Of a stretch of DNA of 18,195 nucleotides, positions 1-9,002 are shown in pieces. The DNA is from Podochytrium sp. JEL0797 (Eukaryota > Chytridiomycota > Chytridiomycetes > Chytridiales > Chytriomycetaceae). The position numbers and the translations under genes were made by a program. The notes under the pieces are model-generated. The model saw only the letters and a list, made by a program, of their open reading frames with translations. It made no database searches and was not told the DNA's origin. Location of the stretch: assembly GCA_027596195.1 (NCBI GenBank), contig JADGJG010000494.1, forward strand, positions 1 through 18,195, read 5' to 3'. The number at the start of each line of letters is the position of its first letter. Position 1 is the stretch's first letter.

Positions 1-267
1 CTCGATTTTGAACATCCACCTCCGCAAACTGAACGCGTCGCTTGGATTGGAATCGACCCCGTTGTGATATTTTCCAACGGCAATTTACCCCCTCGCAACT
101 TCCAAAAGGGTGGCCAACGCCCTTCAAAAACTCCACCCCGCCTGAAAATGGTCGATTCTCTTCTCCCCGTCCTTCTCCAAACGAAAACATCTTTCTAATA
201 AAAAAGAAAGAGTTGGCGCACCCTTATTGCTTCAAGCACGACTTTCTGGGCCTGCAAAAATGACGAT
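1..267. other. No supportable gene; left edge
   Basis: Short open frames cross this stretch, but none gives a recognisable domain or convincing codon pattern. The frame used by the SNF2 remnant downstream is open only from about position 202, after a TAA at 199-201, and has no clear ATG. This may be decayed upstream sequence of that pseudogene or intergenic DNA. Confidence 0.4.
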
Positions 268-1378
268 GTGAGACCAACCCGCCGCAATATTGGCCAAAGT
301 GCCAAAAAACCCGCCGAAGCAGTCGACGCGTCCCAACACCCGTGGATACCCGCAGCAAACGATGGAATTGCCCGACTTAACCCCTCCTTTCCAGCGGCCT
401 TGCCATTGGCTCCTACCAACCAACTTGTCGAACCCGCCGCCAACGCTCCAACCACCGAGACCATGATTGGTTCCTTGTTGGTGGAAGTGGTGGAATATAT
501 CGGAGACCACCGCAAGGCTCTTGGGACTGGAGACGCAGAGGATGAGGATCTCGTGGAAGCGTTGGCCTCGGTGGTGGTAGGAAGGGATGTGGATTTCGAA
601 CGCCTGGTCCGCCATCGTGAAAAGGAAGCGGAGGAGAATATCGGCGCGCTAGTAGGTGGAAAATTGAAGGATTACCAGATCCAAGGAGTGGACTGGATTC
701 GCTTGTAATTCGTCAGTGGGTTCAATGGAATTTTGGCGGACGAGGTTAGTCAATTTTGTTTTCCCATTCCGGAATGCCTCAATCTTCTGAAACACCGCAC
801 ATCACGTTTATAATATAGATGGGCGTCTGGAAGGCCATCCAGGAGATTGCGTTCGTCGAATTCCTGATCGAGCACGCCAGGCTGCCTGGCCCATTTCTGG
901 TCATTGTACCACTGAGCACGGCAGCAAACTGGGTATGATTTCGCATCTTAAAATCCAAAAGAAAAGTTCTAATCGAGCTCGGATGAATTTTTGACAGCTG
1001 AAGGCGTGCGAAAAGTGTGCGACAAGTGGGCCCAAAATCAAAGCGATCCTCTACCACGAGGATGCCAACGAGCGCAAGCAGGCGGCAAAAAATATCCTCG
1101 GCAGTAACTTCCAGCTCGTGATCACAGCATACGAGTACGTCATCAACGAGAAGAAAGTATTGAGTCGCCCAAACTAGTCCCTGGGGTGATGGATGAGGCC
1201 CAGCGCATCAAAAAAGACGAGTGCAAACCGCGCACTGTCTTGAAGAAGCATTACACTGTCAGATTTCGTTTGCTTTTGACTGGAACCCCACTCCAGGTTG
1301 GGACAAGGTGCTGCGGCCATTCATCCTCCGTCAATTGAAGGGCGACATGCTGAGATTGTACTCAAAATTGGAGAAAAC
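268..1378 (+). pseudogene. Decayed SNF2/Sth1-type chromatin remodeller ATPase
   Basis: This is a fragment of a Swi2/Snf2-family helicase-like ATPase, the motor of SWI/SNF or RSC-type nucleosome remodellers. Recognisable pieces appear in family order. They are [31 protein letters not shown] (motif I, normally MGLGKTIQTIAF), [15 protein letters not shown] (Ia), FQLVITAYEYVI, MDEAQRIKK (motif II, normally DEGHRMKN), RFRLLLTGTPLQ (III) and KVLRPFILRQLKGDM. Two introns are still recognisable, 745-818 and 933-997, so this is not a retrocopy. Lesions are an in-frame TAA at 706-708, a TAG at 1175-1177 followed by a frameshift before the DEAQ box, and loss of the GKT Walker A residues. The roughly 70 residues usually found between TGTPLQ and the LRPF block are missing, with another frame change. 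Everything after the LRPF block is absent and an inverted repeat starts there. Similarity favours the Snf2/Sth1 subfamily. The part before about 620 (an in-frame run with no clear ATG) may be N-terminal sequence or spurious. Confidence 0.8.
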
Positions 1379-1468
1379 CTTGAAAATAGTATTTTATAAT
1401 GCATTCCTTGCATGAAGAGCGTATCCTGTTTTCAAGCAATGCATTCATTATAAAATACTATTTTCAAG
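1379..1468. repeat. Perfect 23-bp inverted repeat (foldback) with 44-bp loop
   Basis: Arm 1 (1379-1401) begins CTTGAAAATAGTATTTTATA and arm 2 (1446-1468) is its exact reverse complement. Similarity continues a few bases outward with one mismatch (AAAAC against GTTTTT-like flanks). The 44-bp loop has further partial complementarity. It sits exactly where SNF2 homology stops. It could be a MITE-like or foldback remnant, or a cruciform-prone palindrome formed during rearrangement. No target-site duplication or transposase is visible. Confidence 0.8.
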
Positions 1469-1893
1469 TTTTTGAACCATCAAGCTCAGTCGATAGCGAT
1501 TTAGCCAGGATGCTTGTGAAGCCGATCGTCTCTGCCGCAGCTCTCCATGGGATCAGAAACAGTCATTTAAAGGGGGTTTCGATCGTTTTCGTCCGAACAC
1601 ATTTATTGTTTTGACTTGAAAAGGTAGGGATATGCAGAAAAATAAAGTCAATAATGGGCCCCTAAATAAGATCATAAAAGCTATTTGGAGGGGGGGGGGC
1701 CTTGCACTTTTTTTTGGGGGGCCCCCCCAAAAATTAGGGTGTGGAGATATGAGTCTCTGCTGGTGAAATCCCTTGGAAATGGCTTTAATAACCATGTTCT
1801 CTTCTGATTTTTTTTCAAAAATGTGGCTTATGCGCGTTTTTAATCAATTTTGCGTGTCGCAAATCCCTTTCCCCCCGAGAAGGCCCAATTAAA
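1469..1893. other. Intergenic, no gene seen
   Basis: Short frames only. Contains a G10 run at 1690-1699 and a G6C7 block at 1716-1728 that is nearly a perfect palindrome, followed by an A run. The T-rich stretch before 1894 probably includes the HET gene promoter and 5' leader, but no defined element can be named. Confidence 0.5.
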
Positions 1894-4269
1894 ATGTTCA
1901 AAAGCGACAGCGCGTCCATCAAGTCGATTCGCACCCTCTCACACCGCTCCATGTCCCACGGGCTGAAGTCCCAAGCCGCGCAGTCTCCCCACTGGCTCAA
2001 GAACCAAATCGATCCAGAAGGCCAAGCCAAGATCCAATCCCTTCTCCGCGCGGTCAACAAGCTCGCCAGATCCACTGCCATTGCTCTCGAAGATGCGCTG
2101 AGTGAAATCTGTGGCCAGGCGGATCCAGAGAGCATGCTCGATCTGCTGCGCAAATCTGTGCGGTACATGATGCCTCAGGTCGCGCCGGAAAAGTCGCTCG
2201 GATATGCCGAGATTGTAATTAGAAAAATGACGATGCAGGTAACTCCTTGTGGTTTGGAGAGCTTTCAGGGGGCTGGGGGGACTTGGAACACGAGACGGAT
2301 GGATCTCCATGATCCACCACTCAATCTCCTCTTTCTGAACAACAGGTTCTCATGATGGCAATTGACGCCTCTCTTGACTCGATTGCTGCTCTCTCTCCTG
2401 GCGAAGACTCGGAAACCGCCATGGCGCAGTTCCGCGCCCGCGTCGAGTCGGGTCCGAAAGTGTTGACGCGAATGATTAAATCCGGCGCGTTGCCGAGTCA
2501 CCCAAACCTCACTGTGGTAAAAGAGTGGTCTGGGCCCGGTGGTGGCGAGTGGGTGGCCATGTCGCATGTTTGGGGTGGGTTCCGCCCATTTTGTCACGAG
2601 CGTGCGGACTGATGAATTTTGTTCACCCTTATTTATTTTCGGCTCCCCAACATAGGCGAGCTTGGAAGAACGTCTCCTCAGCCAACTGAGTCGATTGAAA
2701 GCAAGGTAAAATGACTGTCCCCCACCCCTTATTTCTGTTTCTCACACACTCCACCCATCCACTCAATCACACACACACGCACACAAACCACAGGTCAGCC
2801 ACCAATCCGGCTGCGAGTCCGGCTGGTGTGTCTCCCAATCCCTCTCCAAAAAATACACTCTGGTGACGGAGCGTCTCGGGCCTTCGTGGATGGACGCCAT
2901 CAGCATCCCACAATGCTGCCTCCCCCACAAAGAGCCCTTCATTGGCCGCATGTTTCAAAACTTTCTCAAGGCCAAAACAACGGTCGTTGTCACAACGTCA
3001 TGGAGCGACCAAACGGAGCTGAGAGGCTCAGCCACGCAGGAGGTGATCAATTTGATTCAGGACGGGTGGTTCACGAGGGGATGGGTCGTGCAGGAGATTG
3101 CGATTTCGCGAAACATGGTGATTTGGGACCATGCGAAGCAAAAGTTTGTGAATCTTGATGTGGCCCTTTTGGAGGTAACTGTTTTTCTTTGTGGTGGGAT
3201 TATTGAAAAACGCGATGTTCATCGATCGCAATTCAATCACAAACAGGCCTCCCTTTCCTCTCTGACGCTTAAAGACCCAGTCATCAAAGGCCTCCTCCGC
3301 GAAGCTTGCTATTCATTCCGCATGGCCCAATCCTTCCCCCTCGGCTTGAACCCGCTCGCCGACCCCTGCCTCCTCATGTTCAACAAACAAACCACCTACT
3401 CCTCCGACATTATCAATTCACTTGCCAATCTTTGCCAACTGAATGTGGACGTCGATTATGGCCGTGTATGGGACGCACGCGATGCATGGTGTCAGCTCGT
3501 GAAAGACAACATGAAGCATTTAAAATCTGGAGCCTTCCGAACCACGGGGACAGCGTTTTGGGCACCAGGAGCGTACGGGAGGAAAGGGATTCCCATTCTG
3601 GGGGGAGAGGATCGCGTGGTGTGGCCCGAAAAGTACCGCGGGACTGTGTTGCAGGTTTGCGAGACGAAAGGGGTTCAAATGTCGGGTGTGAGTGTGGAGT
3701 TGAACAAGGTGGAGGTTCTTTTGGAAGTGAAGCCTGCTTTTTGTGTCAAGATTGATCAAGAGGGGGGTGTTTGGATGTCGCTGGATCCGAATGCGGAGGA
3801 CACGCGTGTTGCGTTTGTGAACGTGTTGGAGGCAGCGGACGTTTTGTGGATTCAAGTCGCTAGTGGGGAGGATACTCCGGAGATGATGTGGAACGCGATT
3901 TCGGTGATTGCACAGGCTTCCCACCTTCCCAAATTCTCGTCTCTTATTGGGTGGGTCTTGAGAAGAGCGTTGACGCATTGGCGCGTTGCGCTTGAAAGCC
4001 AAAAGGAGGACAACCTGTCGTGCATCGCGTATCAAGTGATTTTGAACGGGGATTCGTGGATTGTGTTGAGTGGAGAGAAGGTTGACTTTGAAAAGTCGTT
4101 GCTCATGTTGAATGGATGCGAGGTGGATGGAGAGTTTCATACGATCGATGCGGTGGTGGTGAATACGATGGACGAGGCGGCGGGGGCGGATTGTTTCGAG
4201 GCTGTGGGTCATTTTTGGGCCAACGTTCGTGCGATGGAATACCGCGATTTCAGTGGATTTTTGGGTTGA
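1894..4269 (+). CDS. HET (heterokaryon incompatibility-like) domain protein
   Basis: Five exons give 675 aa: 1894-2238, 2346-2574, 2656-2705, 2794-3174 and 3247-4269. Introns are GT-AG and phase-consistent. HET-domain landmarks are visible in order: EWVAMSHVWG near residues 183-192 (family pattern Y-V-A-L-S-Y-V-W-G), GPSWMDAISIPQ near 237-248 (pattern W-I-D-A-I-C-I-N-Q), a VVVTTSW strand near 272-278, and WFTRGWVVQEIA near 300-311 (pattern R-x-W-x-x-Q-E). Residues 1-115 are helical with no recognised domain, and the C-terminal half is also unassigned. HET proteins in filamentous fungi trigger cell death after non-self recognition; in zoosporic fungi their role is not settled, so function here is inference. 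The last intron (3175-3246) is 72 nt, in frame and stop-free, so retention would add 24 residues. The gene appears intact between two pseudogene fragments. The exon 3/4 acceptor is the least certain junction. Confidence 0.75.
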
Positions 4270-4300
4270 TTGATATACCATTTTTCAGGATTAAATCATA

Positions 4301-4310
4301 AATAAATAAA
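4301..4310 (+). terminator. Polyadenylation signal of the HET gene
   Basis: Two overlapping AATAAA hexamers lie about 32 nt after the HET stop codon. Position and strand fit a canonical 3'-end signal; cleavage has not been observed. Confidence 0.5.
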
Positions 4311-4502
4311 AATGTATTCTATTAGAGTTGTTTATAGATGGAGGATTTCTTCAAAGACCGTCCGTCAACAGCGTCACCACGTAAATACCTTGTCAGTACC
4401 CCCCCCCTTTTCAAGTCAAACCTTTTCAAGTTTTTCCACTCTTCGCCATCGCCACCCGCCATAGATAGCTTTTCCAATCACGCCACTCGAAATTGTGTCC
4501 AG
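4311..4502. other. Spacer with possible first exon of a dead gene
   Basis: A short ATG frame at 4338 (MEDFFKDRPSTASPR) is followed by a donor-like GTAAATACC at 4381 and an acceptor TCCAG at 4498-4502. Joining them leads into the DhaL remnant in a frame that reads its second half but not its first. This could be a broken first exon or chance. A C9 run lies near 4397. Confidence 0.25.
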
Positions 4503-4657
4503 GCGATCGAAAGGGAGATTATGAAGCACGGAGGCGCGAGGCTCGGAGATTGCACCATTATCGACGCGGTTTTATCAGTTGGCGTGCGAAACCATGGGCA
4601 CTCGACACGGCGGCCATGAAGCATGCGAAAGCGGGGAGATTGGGTTATATTGAATGA
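4503..4657 (+). pseudogene. DhaL/DAK2 domain remnant (dihydroxyacetone kinase)
   Basis: Two consecutive blocks resemble the phosphatase-like DhaL (DAK2) ATP-binding domain of dihydroxyacetone kinase. The first frame reads IEREIMKHGGARLGDCTIID, matching the family G-G-A-x-x-G-D-R-T-M-x-D-A-L signature with R changed to C. The second, in another frame, reads LDTAAMKHAKAGRLGYIE, matching the A-x-x-x-T-K-x-M-x-A-x-A-G-R-A-S-Y end, and stops at TGA 4655-4657. A frameshift with a deletion of the intervening helix separates them. The rest of a DAK protein (DhaK domain) is not in the window. The match is short, so confidence is moderate. Confidence 0.45.
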
Positions 4658-5296
4658 AGCATCGAGGGTGGAGGGGTGGGGGTGTTGATGTGGTCGATTG
4701 CGGTTTGTGGCGTGTCGAAGAAGAGCGGGTGATGGGTTTTATTTGTTCGAACCGAATCTCAGAATGAAGAAATAAATTGAAGAATACAGTTTGTCTTTAT
4801 TCGAGGATAGAATGTAAGTGAAACCAAACATTGTTTGTGTTGTCGCGACTCGCGAGTTTTAAAGCCGCAAAATCACGCGCATTGGTCGAGGAAGTGCGTT
4901 GTACCTTCAATAGTATATGGTTTTGACAGTTGTTTTGGCCGGCAATCACACGGGCACATGGAGCAAACAGGGCCCTCCTGGAGTGTGGATCTACTGTATA
5001 ACTGCAAAATTGGATGTGTCGAAATGCGGCCCCCCCCCCACTCCCCCGCACCGTTCAGATGCGAAAGGAACTCCTTAAGTCCTCAACTCCCTCCGCACTC
5101 TTTCAAGGGCTTCAATTTGAATTATCACGCTATCGGGCTGAACGCCGACCTGTTTTCGAGTTCAAATTTCCCTCTTCACGAACTTAATTAGAATTACTGT
5201 ACAGTACAAGCGAAAAAGTCTGTTTATATTCCCAACCCCCGGTTCAACAAAATTATCAAATAGCAAAACCAATACAAATGAACCCCCACCCCCTCC
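4658..5296. other. Intergenic, no gene seen
   Basis: About 640 bp with only short, compositionally odd frames. Contains AATAAA near 4770, a C-rich run near 5029-5045 and AT-rich sequence near 5190-5275 that probably serves as 3' flank of the minus-strand MAU2 gene. No RNA gene or repeat family could be recognised. Confidence 0.5.
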
Positions 5297-7747
5297 CTAC
5301 TTCTTTTTCCGCCTCGCCAACTCCTCCAACACACTCAAACACACCTTCCCCACAACCCCACCACTCTTACCCGCTCCACCACCACCACCATACTTCTTAC
5401 TCAACTTGTACGCAGTATGCACCATCTTCTCCGTCTGCCCCACATCCGACTCGAGAAACACGTTGCCCAGAAACACGAGCGTGACGATTTTGAGGCGGTT
5501 TGAAAGGAGGGTGTCGCTTTGGCGGAGGGTTTCGAGGAGGTAGGATCTGTTGTTTTTGTTTTATGTGAGTGAGTATGGTTTTAGTTTCAAATCTTGAGAA
5601 AGGGGAATGCTAGGGGGGGGGGGGGTGCCTACTTTGTCTTTTTAATCTCCCCATTCTGATGCGCCATCATGGCGCTACACAGACTCACAAACGATTTCGT
5701 GTGTTCGCATTCAGACAGACTCGAGGTTCCTGGCACCGCTGATGCGCCGCTTCCACCACCCGGTGTGAGTGGGGACTTTTGCGTGGATGGGGTCATGGGA
5801 GTGGCGGAGGTGGGGGTCGTGGTGAAGTAATGTGAGGTGGGGATTAAAGGGTCGAGAATGTCTTTTTGGAGTTCTTGGAGGATTTGTTTGGCCTGTGGTT
5901 GCGGGGGGAGGGAGTTAGTTTTTTTTGATTGCGTGTTGGGGGTGAGAGGCTGGATATATATGCACCCAAAAAAAAGACAACCCACCAACTCCACCCTCTC
6001 CACCTCCCCACTCCCCACAAGCACCACCACATTACAAAAACTCGCCAAAATCCTCACTTCCCCGACACACCCCACAACGCCCCTCTCCCCACGATACTGA
6101 TGCGCCACTTCCCCCGCCAACGCAGCAGCCCCAAAGTAGCATCGACTCGCCTCGCGTAAGCGGCCGCGCGATTGGTGGATGAGGCCCCAGTCGAGGAGGA
6201 GGGTGGGTACGTGTTTTTGGAGGAGGGGGCATGCGTGAGTGGTGGAGTGGAGGTGGGTGATCAGTGTGTTGAGGGTCTTTTGCGGTTGAGACAGAGGGGG
6301 GGGGGGGGGGTGAGTATGAAACCATTAAATCTGGGGAGAAAGTAAAGTACCTGTTCGGCGGAATCGATATCTCCTTTGAGGAGGTTCGTTTCAACTAGTT
6401 GATGAAGACAGAGCGCATGGAGTTCCATGAACCATTGTCGTGAAGCGAGCACGTCTTGCAACGACGTGCACGACGCGTCCAGTTCGTCTCGCATTGCCTC
6501 TGTTGGAAGAGTGGGGTGGTATAACGTTTGCGTGAGCTCAAACACACACACACATTAAAAACACACCTTGCACAATCTCCACCCCGCGATTCAAAAACTC
6601 CACCGCCTTCTGCGTCTCCGAATCCCTCACAACCCCCGCCACCATCAAACACATGACCGCGTCCTGTTGCCGCCGCGTGAGTCCCTTCACGAGCGATCGT
6701 GCATCCACTTCTGATCCATTCACTCCTCCGTTGCTGCGGGACGCGAAAAACGCGTCTTCGAGTGCACGCGTGGCGGCCAGGTTCGTAAAATAGAAGTCCA
6801 CGAGTGCTTTCGCGCGCCGTCGGTCGCCCTTTAGAAGGGATGCCATGGTTTTGAGGATGCGGTATGTGATGACCAGGTCGGGTGCAATGCTGACATGGGG
6901 TGGTGGTGGTGGTGGCGGCGGTTTGGATCCATTCGAATCCACGTCGCCAATCTGAGTCGAGTTTGCATTCGCATTCGCATCCCCATTCGCATTCGCATTC
7001 GAAGCCTCATTCCCCTCCAACACAGCCTCAATCCCACTCTCCCTCACTACCGTCTCAAACCCCACAAAATCCCTCATCTCAACACAAACAGCCAACCGCC
7101 TCACACACGCAGCAACACCCACCCACCCGCCCTTCTCCACAACGCTCGCCAGAACAGCATGTGCCTGACGCACATCGCCCTCGGCAAGAAGCAGGTCGAC
7201 GCGCAGCGAGACGAGGTAAGCGTACCAGTGCGGGCTGTGCTGTGCAGCATCGAGTTGTGCGTGGTGCAGCAGTTGTTTTGCGTGTTTAGAGTTGCTGAGA
7301 CGGGATTGGAGGGATGCGTGGGTTGAGGCGAGGAGGAAGCGCAGCGGGGGGTTGTTTGCGGCGGCGGTGTTGAGCTAGGAGGGGAGTGAGATGGGATTGC
7401 GTACAGGACAAGAGAGTGTATACCAGCACGGCCTTCTGGATGGCTTGCTCTGCAAGCAGCAGGTTGTTTGTGTCGAGAAGCACGAGTGCCTGCAGCAGCC
7501 GCACGCGCAGGGCCTCGTGGTTTGCGAGTGGAAGAAGCAGCGAGGCGTCGAGGAGGCGCAGGGAAGCAGAGGCGTGGCGCGCCATCAGCGATGCGTTGCC
7601 CTGGTGCAGCGCTGCGAGGCACCGAGCGTGGTGCGCGAGTGCGCTGCGTAGTCAGGAGTATTAGCGAGTGCTTCTTAGTGCGCTATCGACTCATTACGTG
7701 TCCCAGACGTGCTGTTTCGTCGTGGCATCAAAGGTCACTGGCGCCAT
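5297..7747 (-). CDS. MAU2: MAU2/Scc4 cohesin loading factor
   Basis: Seven exons give 675 aa (human MAU2 is about 610): 7747-7698, 7643-7424, 7374-6567, 6499-6351, 6276-5986, 5892-5633 and 5546-5297. All phases close. Scc4/MAU2 is the TPR-type partner of Scc2/NIPBL in the complex that loads cohesin on chromatin. The sequence is an all-helical, leucine/alanine-rich TPR-like array. Blocks following the MAU2 order include AEQAIQKAVL, HWYAYLVSLRVDLLLAEGD, DLVITYRILKTMASLLKGDR, LCLHQLVETNLLKGDIDSAE, LREASRCYFGAAALA and, near the end, SYLLETLRQSD then LKIVTLVFLGNVFLES. Residues 211-249 are a low-complexity insert of Asn-Ala repeats and eight prolines. A second insert rich in Thr, Pro, Ser and Gly follows DPLIPTSHYF. 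The start at 7747 is chosen because a 54-nt intron then joins it to the first TPR helix in frame. The gene starts 48 bp after the PEX26-like stop on the same strand. The acceptor at 6277 (AAAAG) is unusual but is the only one that fits. Confidence 0.75.
5613..5625. repeat. G13 homopolymer in MAU2 intron 6
   Basis: Thirteen consecutive G on the plus strand; it reads as poly-C just after the donor in the MAU2 pre-mRNA. Confidence 0.9.
6296..6310. repeat. G15 homopolymer in MAU2 intron 4
   Basis: Fifteen consecutive G on the plus strand; on the transcribed minus strand this is a C15 tract about 20 nt before the acceptor, in the place of a polypyrimidine tract. Confidence 0.9.
6965..7000. repeat. 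Hexanucleotide repeat encoding Asn-Ala tract of MAU2
   Basis: Six tandem GCATTC units (the third and fourth each with one change) inside MAU2 exon 3. They are read on the minus strand as alternating Asn and Ala codons, in a low-complexity insert between TPR-like helices. Confidence 0.85.
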
Positions 7748-7795
7748 GTTTCGCGTGTTTCGCGATGTCCGCCTTTTTTGTTTGTTTTTCTAATT

Positions 7796-8976
7796 TCAAA
7801 TTGAAGACGCCATCTGCAATGTGCGCAGAAACCGCTGCAACACCTGCATCACCGCCAACACACTCTTGGAATCGCGATTACGATACATCCACACTCCAAC
7901 GAGCATACACACCATTGAAAACAAGGACCCTTGGTGTCGAAACGCGTACTTGATCGCCATCTTGATCTGTGCCTTCAAATTCGGTGCCTTGCGCATCTTT
8001 GCTGCCGTAATCGACCCGGTCGATCCAGTGGGAAGCGTCGACCCAGCAACAGTTGCTGCAGGCTTCGTTGCCAATGATTCAGAAACAGACGACGCAGTGA
8101 CGCCAGATTTCGATCCATCCGTCCCCCGCGCCTGCTGTTTTGTCGCGTCTCCATCCAATGCCCCTGCCTCTTTTGCCCAATTCGGCCGAGGCGAAGACGA
8201 TGCCGCGAGTGGATGGTGATCCGAGGATTTCGGCAAGGTACTCATGGGTGGTTGTTTCGCGGTATCACTCGGTTCGGCGGATTCAGACAAAGACGATGGG
8301 GCATCCGGTTTGGGTAGCGCTACTTTCGGGGTGTTGAATTCGAGTTCGAGTTGGTTGATGAGGGCGTGGAGAGTCTGTGTTTCGTTTTTGGTTACATACG
8401 CACACCCCCAAAAAGCAACGGGGTACCTGCTTCTGTTCGGCACTCAGATACCCATTCATGTCCAGATACTCTCTTGCAATGGAATAGTCGTTGCGGGCAG
8501 CAAGCACGTGGTGGATGTACACAGTGCACAGATCCACGTACTGTGTGGCAACCTGGCCCGTGGGGTTGACTTGTACTTCCAGCAGGGTGGCAGTGGATTG
8601 GTAGCAGACCCAGTGTTCAAAGATGCGTTCGGCTTGTTTGATATTGTTTTGTGAGGCAAACAGGAGCATGCTGTGTTGTGGGTTAGGGAATGGGGAAGGA
8701 GGGTGAGAGTGATACGCACCCAGCCAGGGCCACGACACACGGCATGCTCTCGCTGCTGGGATAGACGCGCTCCGCGGTGCGCCACAGGGCGTCTGGGGAT
8801 CCGTCTTCGGTTTCGTCAGCAGTGCGGAGAAGCAGGGCCGTAGCGAGGGCAGTGAGGCGGGGAGTGGTGGTGTTGTAGTTGGTGTTGTTTGACAATGTAC
8901 CCAGAAGCAACGCGCGTGCGGCACTCGCATCGCCCTGTGCGAGGAGTTGTGTTGCGTGGACAAGAGTGGCAGCCAT
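7796..8976 (-). CDS. Candidate PEX26-like tail-anchored peroxisomal protein
   Basis: Three exons (8976-8720, 8670-8427, 8374-7796; introns of 49 and 52 nt) give 359 aa. Residues 1 to about 175 are helical repeats: an N-terminal MAATLVHATQLLAQGD helix, ASQNNIKQAERIFEHWVCYQ, YVDLCTVYIHHVLAARND, and LSAEQKQTLHALINQLE. About 110 residues of Ser/Thr/Ala/Pro-rich linker follow. Near the C-terminus a basic stretch (KAQIKMAIKYAFRH) precedes one hydrophobic segment (SLFSMVCMLVGVWMY, about 317-331) and a 28-residue tail. This layout matches PEX26/Pex15, which anchors the Pex1-Pex6 AAA ATPase to the peroxisome for Pex5 recycling, and the helix before the linker resembles PEX26. Identity is weak, so another tail-anchored TPR protein remains possible. 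Its start lies 26 bp from the divergent GluRS start; its stop lies 48 bp before MAU2. Confidence 0.5.
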
Positions 8977-9002
8977 GTTTCGTTTTTTTTTTCTTGTGCA
9001 AA
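8977..9002. promoter_or_regulatory. 26-bp spacer between divergent PEX26-like and GluRS start codons
   Basis: Only 26 bp separate the two ATGs, mostly a T10 run on the plus strand flanked by cgt and cttgtgcaaa. Any shared promoter must overlap the 5' coding or leader sequence of the neighbouring gene. No TATA box is visible. The assignment as a bidirectional promoter is inferred from geometry alone. Confidence 0.45.

Noticed and set aside
42..263. 73-aa plus-strand frame at the left edge
   Set aside because: No recognisable similarity and not in frame with the SNF2 remnant. Too short to support.
2769..2785. ACACAC run as a repeat element
   Set aside because: Short CA microsatellite inside a HET intron; the same type occurs near 6541-6554 in MAU2. 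Ordinary simple sequence.
3520..4281. 253-aa open frame antisense to the HET gene
   Set aside because: Composition (His, Arg, Asn, Pro rich) is that of a shadow frame, and the sense strand has a consistent multi-exon HET model.
4835..5191. 118-aa plus-strand frame in the 4.7-5.3 kb gap
   Set aside because: No domain, irregular composition with runs of Pro and Cys, no plausible splice partners. Likely chance.
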